This document shows, one piece after another, positions 22,976-26,721 of a stretch of 26,721 bases of DNA (the stretch's first letter is position 1; the number at the start of each line of letters is the position of its first letter). The DNA is from Azorhizobium sp943369575 (GTDB lineage Bacteria; Pseudomonadota; Alphaproteobacteria; Rhizobiales; Xanthobacteraceae), in the NCBI GenBank assembly GCA_943369575.1, contig CALRNP020000046.1, positions 1 to 26,721 on the forward strand. The letters run 5' to 3'. Under the pieces are notes generated by a model that worked only from the letters and a program-made list of their open reading frames with translations, was not told the origin of the DNA and did no database searches. The translations under genes were made by a program, and so were the position numbers.

Positions 22976-24514
22976 ATGACGACACCGGAACAGCCGGGAA
23001 CGGTGTTCGTCGGACACAGCGGCCCCGTCGGCGGCGGCAAGGACGAGAACCTTACCTTGCGGCTCGCCAATCGCCACGGCCTGATCACCGGCGCCACCGG
23101 CACCGGCAAGACGGTCACGCTCCAGGTGCTGGCGGAGGGCCTGTCCCGCGCCGGGGTGCCGGTGTTCGCGGCCGATGTGAAGGGCGATCTGGCCGGCATC
23201 GCCATGCAGGGCGAGCCCAAGGACTTCCTGCTCAAGCGCGCCGCCGAGGTGGGTATCACCTACCAGCCCGACAGCTTCCCGGTGATCTTCTGGGACCTGT
23301 TCGGGGAGAAGGGCCATCCGGTGCGGGCCACGGTCTCGGAGATGGGCCCGCTGCTGCTGGCGCGGCTGATGGACCTGAACGCCGTGCAGGAAGGCGTGCT
23401 CAACATCGCCTTCCGCATTGCCGACGAGCAGGGCCTGCTGCTGCTGGACCTCAAGGACCTGCGGGCCACCCTGGCCTTCGTGGCGGAGAATGCGGCCAAG
23501 CTGACCACCCAATATGGCAACGTGTCTTCCGCCACGGTCGGCGCCATCCAGCGCCAGCTGCTGGTGCTGGAGAACCAGGGCGCGGAGAAGTTCTTTGGCG
23601 AGCCGGCCTTGCAGATCGCCGATCTGATGCGGGTGGATCGCTCCGGCTATGGCACCATCTCGGTGCTGGCGGCGGACACCTTGATGGCCAGCCCGCGCCT
23701 CTACGCCACCTTCCTGCTGTGGCTGCTCTCGGAACTGTTCGAGCAACTGCCCGAGGTGGGCGATCTGGACAAGCCGAAACTGGTGTTCTTCTTCGACGAG
23801 GCCCACCTCTTGTTCGACGCCGCCCCCAAGGCGCTGCTGGAAAAGGTGGAGCAGGTGGTGCGCCTGATCCGCTCCAAGGGCGTGGGGGTCTATTTCGTGA
23901 CCCAGAACCCGCTGGATGTGCCCGACCGGGTGCTCTCGCAACTGGGCAACCGGGTGCAGCACGCGCTGCGCGCCTTCACGCCGCGCGACCAGAAGGCGGT
24001 GCGGGCGGCGGCCGACACCTTCCGGCCCAACCCGCAGCTCGATACGGCGCGGGTGATCAGCGAGATGGGCAAGGGCGAGGCGCTGGTTTCGCTGCTGGAA
24101 GGGGCGGGAACGCCGTCCATGGTGGAGCGCACCCTGATCGCGCCGCCGTCGGCGCGGGTCGGCCCCATCACGCCGGAGGAGCGGGCGCGGATCATGGGTG
24201 AGAGCCCAGTGGCGCGGATCTATGATGAGACCCAAGATCGGGAGTCGGCTTACGAGCTCCTGCAGAAGCGCGCATCGTCTCCTGCGCAGAGCCCGTCCGG
24301 GCCGCGAGGCCCCTGGGGAAATCCCACGCCAGACCGCGAATCGGCCCCGCCGCGCCCCTCGTCGCGGTCCACCGTTCCCCGCACCGGCGGCTCGACGCGG
24401 ATGTCCACCACTGAGGTGGTGGTGCGACAGGTTGCCCGATCCATGGCCTCCCAAGTGGGCACGCAACTCGGAAAAGCCATATTACGCGGTATCCTGGGCA
24501 GCATTAGTCGCTGA
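22976..24514 (+). CDS. HerA-like ATPase/helicase, DUF853 (YjgR) family
   Basis: A 512-residue P-loop ATPase of the HerA/FtsK superfamily. Walker A is GATGTGKT at about 39-46, and Walker B is LVFFFDEAHLLF at about 268-279. After that come VGVYFVTQNPLDVPD, typical of the sensor strand, and an arginine-rich VLSQLGNRVQHALRAFTPRD. The C-terminal tail (about 420-512) is Pro/Ser/Arg-rich and ends in a short segment resembling the helical C terminus of YjgR. DUF853 proteins are common, usually single genes of unknown role, and are not linked to NurA-type nucleases as archaeal HerA is; none is seen here. Start ATG 22976 precedes the conserved TVFVGHSG segment, with GGGAGACGCAGG just upstream. Confidence 0.92.
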   Translation: MTTPEQPGTVFVGHSGPVGGGKDENLTLRLANRHGLITGATGTGKTVTLQVLAEGLSRAGVPVFAADVKGDLAGIAMQGEPKDFLLKRAAEVGITYQPDSFPVIFWDLFGEKGHPVRATVSEMGPLLLARLMDLNAVQEGVLNIAFRIADEQGLLLLDLKDLRATLAFVAENAAKLTTQYGNVSSATVGAIQRQLLVLENQGAEKFFGEPALQIADLMRVDRSGYGTISVLAADTLMASPRLYATFLLWLLSELFEQLPEVGDLDKPKLVFFFDEAHLLFDAAPKALLEKVEQVVRLIRSKGVGVYFVTQNPLDVPDRVLSQLGNRVQHALRAFTPRDQKAVRAAADTFRPNPQLDTARVISEMGKGEALVSLLEGAGTPSMVERTLIAPPSARVGPITPEERARIMGESPVARIYDETQDRESAYELLQKRASSPAQSPSGPRGPWGNPTPDRESAPPRPSSRSTVPRTGGSTRMSTTEVVVRQVARSMASQVGTQLGKAILRGILGSISR

Positions 24515-24671
24515 CGGTTCCGGGGGGTCGTCAGTTCTTAGCGGTTGATTGGTCGATCATGCCCCGGTATGATTTTCCGCGAGTCGGACGTGATTGCGGG
24601 GTCGTGTTCGACTGGAGCTGCTCAACTCAGCGCCAGCTCAGGCTTGGCGTGGTTCCTCTCAGGAGCGCCCC

Positions 24672-25106
24672 ATGAAGGTGTTACCCACTGCCCGCATTCT
24701 CATAATTGACTCTGATTCCGACCGTCGCGAGACCACGCGCGTCGGCCTCACCGCCCTTGGGGTGGGGTCTGTGACGGAACTGTCCAACGTCAGCGAACTG
24801 GAGCAGGGCGCGCGCGGCTATGACGTGCTCGTCATGCAGGCCAACGACGCCGAGCAAGTGCCCGAAAATCCATTCCGGGAAGCGGCAGATCCCATTCCGG
24901 CCGTTCTGGTCGTGGACGGGGCGCCGAACCTGCTGGCCCGCGTCGCCAGCCGCGCCGGCTATGATGCCGCTGTCGGCATGCCGCTGCTGCCGCGTCTTCT
25001 GTACCGCCGCATCGGCTCGGTGCTCCAGCGCGCCCGTCGGCTCAATAAGCCTGCGGTCTCGGCCCGCGCCGGCAGCGAAGCCGGACAGGTCGCCGTCGCC
25101 AATTGA
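24672..25106 (+). CDS. Degenerate receiver-domain (pseudo-response-regulator) protein, stand-alone
   Basis: A 144-residue protein with a CheY-like pattern: strand ARILIIDSDSDRRE at about 7-20 with acidic residues Asp13 and Asp15, then YDVLVMQAND at 50-59, AVLVVDGAP at 77-85 and AAVGMPLLPRLLYRRI at about 99-114. The phosphoacceptor aspartate is replaced by Gln56, the conserved Thr/Ser by Asp82, and the conserved lysine before proline by Met103, so phosphorylation is unlikely. There is no output domain; the last 25 residues are a disordered Ala/Gly-rich tail. The AGGAG at 24661-24665 lies six bases before ATG 24672. No histidine kinase is adjacent. It may act as a protein-interaction module. 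Ends just before a strong terminator. Confidence 0.75.
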   Translation: MKVLPTARILIIDSDSDRRETTRVGLTALGVGSVTELSNVSELEQGARGYDVLVMQANDAEQVPENPFREAADPIPAVLVVDGAPNLLARVASRAGYDAAVGMPLLPRLLYRRIGSVLQRARRLNKPAVSARAGSEAGQVAVAN

Positions 25107-25121
25107 GGTCATGACATCCTG

Positions 25122-25157
25122 AAAAAGGCCGTGCGCCATATGCGCGCGGCCTTTTTT
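25122..25157 (+). terminator. Strong rho-independent terminator
   Basis: GGCCGTGCGC (25127-25136) pairs with GCGCGCGGCC (25142-25151) around a CATAT loop and is followed by TTTTTT; an A-run precedes the stem, so it could work in both directions. It starts about 15 bp after the pseudo-receiver stop. Confidence 0.92.
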
Positions 25158-25317
25158 GCGTGTTGGGCCTGATAGGGTGGCGCCCACTGGTGGCAGTGTG
25201 CTGCCGGACCGGCTGATCGAAGATTCCGCCCCAGCGGGAGGCATCGCTTGCCTGCCGCAGCCGCGCGGCTCAGCATGCCCTGCGAGTCGCATAGGGCAGT
25301 ATTCCGGAGAGCAAGAG

Positions 25318-26697
25318 ATGGCTGGGTTGGATGATGTGCTGGGCCACGTGGATTCCCAGCTGGATGCCTCTTTGGGCCGCCTCAGCGATTTCCTGCGCAT
25401 CCCCAGCATCTCCACCGATCCGGCCTATGCGGCCGAGTGCCGGCGCGCCGCCGACTTCGCCGCCGCCACCCTCACCGACCTGGGGCTGACGGCGCAGGTC
25501 CGCGACACCGCCGGCCATCCGGTGGTGCTGGGCCGCACCGACACCGGCGCCGCCCGCCGGGTGCTGTTCTATGGCCATTATGACGTGCAGCCGGTGGATC
25601 CGCTGAACCTGTGGGACAGCCCGCCGTTCGAGCCGCGCATCGCCACCGGGGCGGATGGCAAGCGGCGGATCTTCGCCCGCGGCGCCTGCGACGACAAAGG
25701 CCAGGTGTTCACCTTCCTGGAGGCTCTGCGGGCGCTGAAGAGCGTGACCGGCGCCTTGCCGGTGGATGTCACCGTGCTGCTGGAGGGCGAGGAGGAGTGC
25801 GGCTCGCCCAGCTTGCCGGCCTTCCTCGCCGCCCATGCCGACGAACTGGCCGCCGACGTGGCGCTGGTCTGCGACACCGGCATGTGGGATCCGCAGACCC
25901 CCTCCATCACCACCTCTTTGCGCGGCATCCTGCACACCGAGGTGACCATTACCGGCGCCGACCGCGACCTGCATTCCGGCCTGTTCGGCGGCGCCGCCCG
26001 CAACCCCATCCATGTGCTGTCCCGCATTCTGGCGGCGGTGCATGACGACAGCGGCCGAGTCACCATTCCCGGCTTCTATGACGATGTGCGCGAGATGCCC
26101 GAAGAGGTGCGCGCCGCCTGGAAGGCGCTGGATCTCACCGCCGACGCCTTCCTCAAGCCGGTGGGCCTGTCAGTGCCGGCGGGGGAAGCCGACCGCATGC
26201 TGATCGAGCAGATCCAGTCGCGCCCCACCTTCGAGGTCAACGGCATCTATGGCGGCTATACCGGGCAGGGCAGCAAGACCATCATCCCCGCCACCGCCAG
26301 CGCCAAGATCTCGATCCGCCTGGTGGCCAATCAGGATCCGGACAAGATCGCGGCGGCGGTGAAGGCCTTCTTCGCCGCCCGCCTGCCGGCGGACTGTTCC
26401 GCCCATTTCTCCAAGAGCGAAGGCAGCCGCGCCTTTCTCGTTCCCCCGGACAGCCCGGATCTCGCCAAGGCCGAGGCGGCGCTGGCGGCGGAATGGGGCA
26501 AGGCGCCGGTGGCCATCGGCTCGGGCGGCTCCATTCCCATCGTCGGCCAGTTCAAGTCGGTGCTGGGCATGGACACGCTGCTGATCGGCTTCGGCCTCGA
26601 TGACGACCGGGTGCATTCGCCCAATGAGAAGTATGACGTGACCTGCTTCCATAAGGGCACCCGCAGCTGGGTGCGCATCCTTCAGGCGCTGGCCTAG
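25318..26697 (+). CDS. M20-family metallodipeptidase
   Basis: A 459-residue M20 (CNDP/dipeptidase-like) hydrolase. The metal site is readable: His87 and Asp89 in YGHYDVQPVDP, Asp125 in RGACDDKGQ, Glu159/Glu160 in LEGEEECGSPSL, Asp186 in LVCDTGMW, and a C-terminal histidine in CFHKGTRSW. The dimerisation/lid domain includes TGADRDLHSGLFGGAARNP at about 220-238 and a YGGYTGQGSKTIIP loop. Such enzymes cleave dipeptides or N-acyl amino acids in the cytosol with two zinc ions. ATG 25318 is preceded by GGAGA (25306-25310) at a good distance; the frame extends upstream over the previous gene's terminator and is not coding there. Exact substrate unknown. Confidence 0.92.
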   Translation: MAGLDDVLGHVDSQLDASLGRLSDFLRIPSISTDPAYAAECRRAADFAAATLTDLGLTAQVRDTAGHPVVLGRTDTGAARRVLFYGHYDVQPVDPLNLWDSPPFEPRIATGADGKRRIFARGACDDKGQVFTFLEALRALKSVTGALPVDVTVLLEGEEECGSPSLPAFLAAHADELAADVALVCDTGMWDPQTPSITTSLRGILHTEVTITGADRDLHSGLFGGAARNPIHVLSRILAAVHDDSGRVTIPGFYDDVREMPEEVRAAWKALDLTADAFLKPVGLSVPAGEADRMLIEQIQSRPTFEVNGIYGGYTGQGSKTIIPATASAKISIRLVANQDPDKIAAAVKAFFAARLPADCSAHFSKSEGSRAFLVPPDSPDLAKAEAALAAEWGKAPVAIGSGGSIPIVGQFKSVLGMDTLLIGFGLDDDRVHSPNEKYDVTCFHKGTRSWVRILQALA

Positions 26698-26721
26698 GCG
26701 GCGGCGGGCCAAGGGGCAGAG

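Noticed and set aside
22637..24466. 609-codon minus-strand frame opposite the HerA-like gene
   Set aside because: Shadow frame; the plus strand encodes an ATPase with clear Walker A and B motifs.
1..26721. CRISPR arrays, insertion sequences, toxin-antitoxin pairs or phage defence genes
   Set aside because: No regularly spaced repeats, transposase motifs or small gene pairs of those types were found on either strand.

Overview
The window is about 26.7 kb of GC-rich chromosomal DNA from a proteobacterium. It is most likely an alphaproteobacterium of the Hyphomicrobiales, with a Xanthobacteraceae-like flavour (for example Azorhizobium, Xanthobacter or Ancylobacter relatives). That placement is an inference from base composition, the alphaproteobacterial TIGR02186/TauE pair and the overall gene mix; no 16S or other decisive marker is present. 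There is no CRISPR array, insertion sequence, prophage or replication origin that I can support.

Region 1 (1-1747, + strand) is the end of a nitrogen-scavenging operon. It holds the C-terminal part of an AtzE-type amidase, an AtzH/HpxZ (DUF3225, NTF2-fold) enzyme and a GntR/FCD regulator. The next enzyme of that pathway, allophanate hydrolase AtzF, lies on the opposite strand at 11850-13640. In known cyanuric-acid/carboxybiuret metabolism the route is 1-carboxybiuret -> 1,3-dicarboxyurea (AtzE) -> allophanate (AtzH) -> CO2 + NH3 (AtzF).

Region 2 (about 1748-11850) sits between those two halves and looks like a surface-polysaccharide island. It starts with about 840 bp of non-coding, hairpin-rich DNA. 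A 1413-residue protein follows with the order methyltransferase, linker, GT-associated repeats, GT4, GT2, Trm112-like, methyltransferase. Converging on it is a minus-strand operon gmhA - SDR epimerase - (HddC-GmhB-uridine-kinase-like fusion) - hddA. Together these encode all four steps from sedoheptulose 7-phosphate to a nucleotide-activated D-glycero-alpha-D-manno-heptose, plus a sugar-nucleotide epimerase/dehydratase and an unexplained extra kinase domain. This is the most interesting part of the window.

Region 3 (13641-17018): atzF is divergent from an LLM-class flavin monooxygenase across a 380 bp intergenic region with a very AT-rich 10-bp inverted repeat. A cytosolic sulfite-oxidase-like molybdoenzyme, a tRNA-Gln(UUG) gene and a crotonase-family protein lacking both canonical catalytic glutamates follow.

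Region 4 (17506-20922, - strand) is a tightly overlapped operon: meaB GTPase, pyroglutamyl-peptidase I-like protein, TauE/SafE permease and TIGR02186 membrane-anchored protein. Each gene overlaps the next by a few bases.

Region 5 (21055-26697) is housekeeping-like: a CsbD stress protein with a good terminator, folP-folK (minus strand), a HerA/DUF853 ATPase, a degenerate receiver-domain protein with a strong terminator, and an M20-family dipeptidase.
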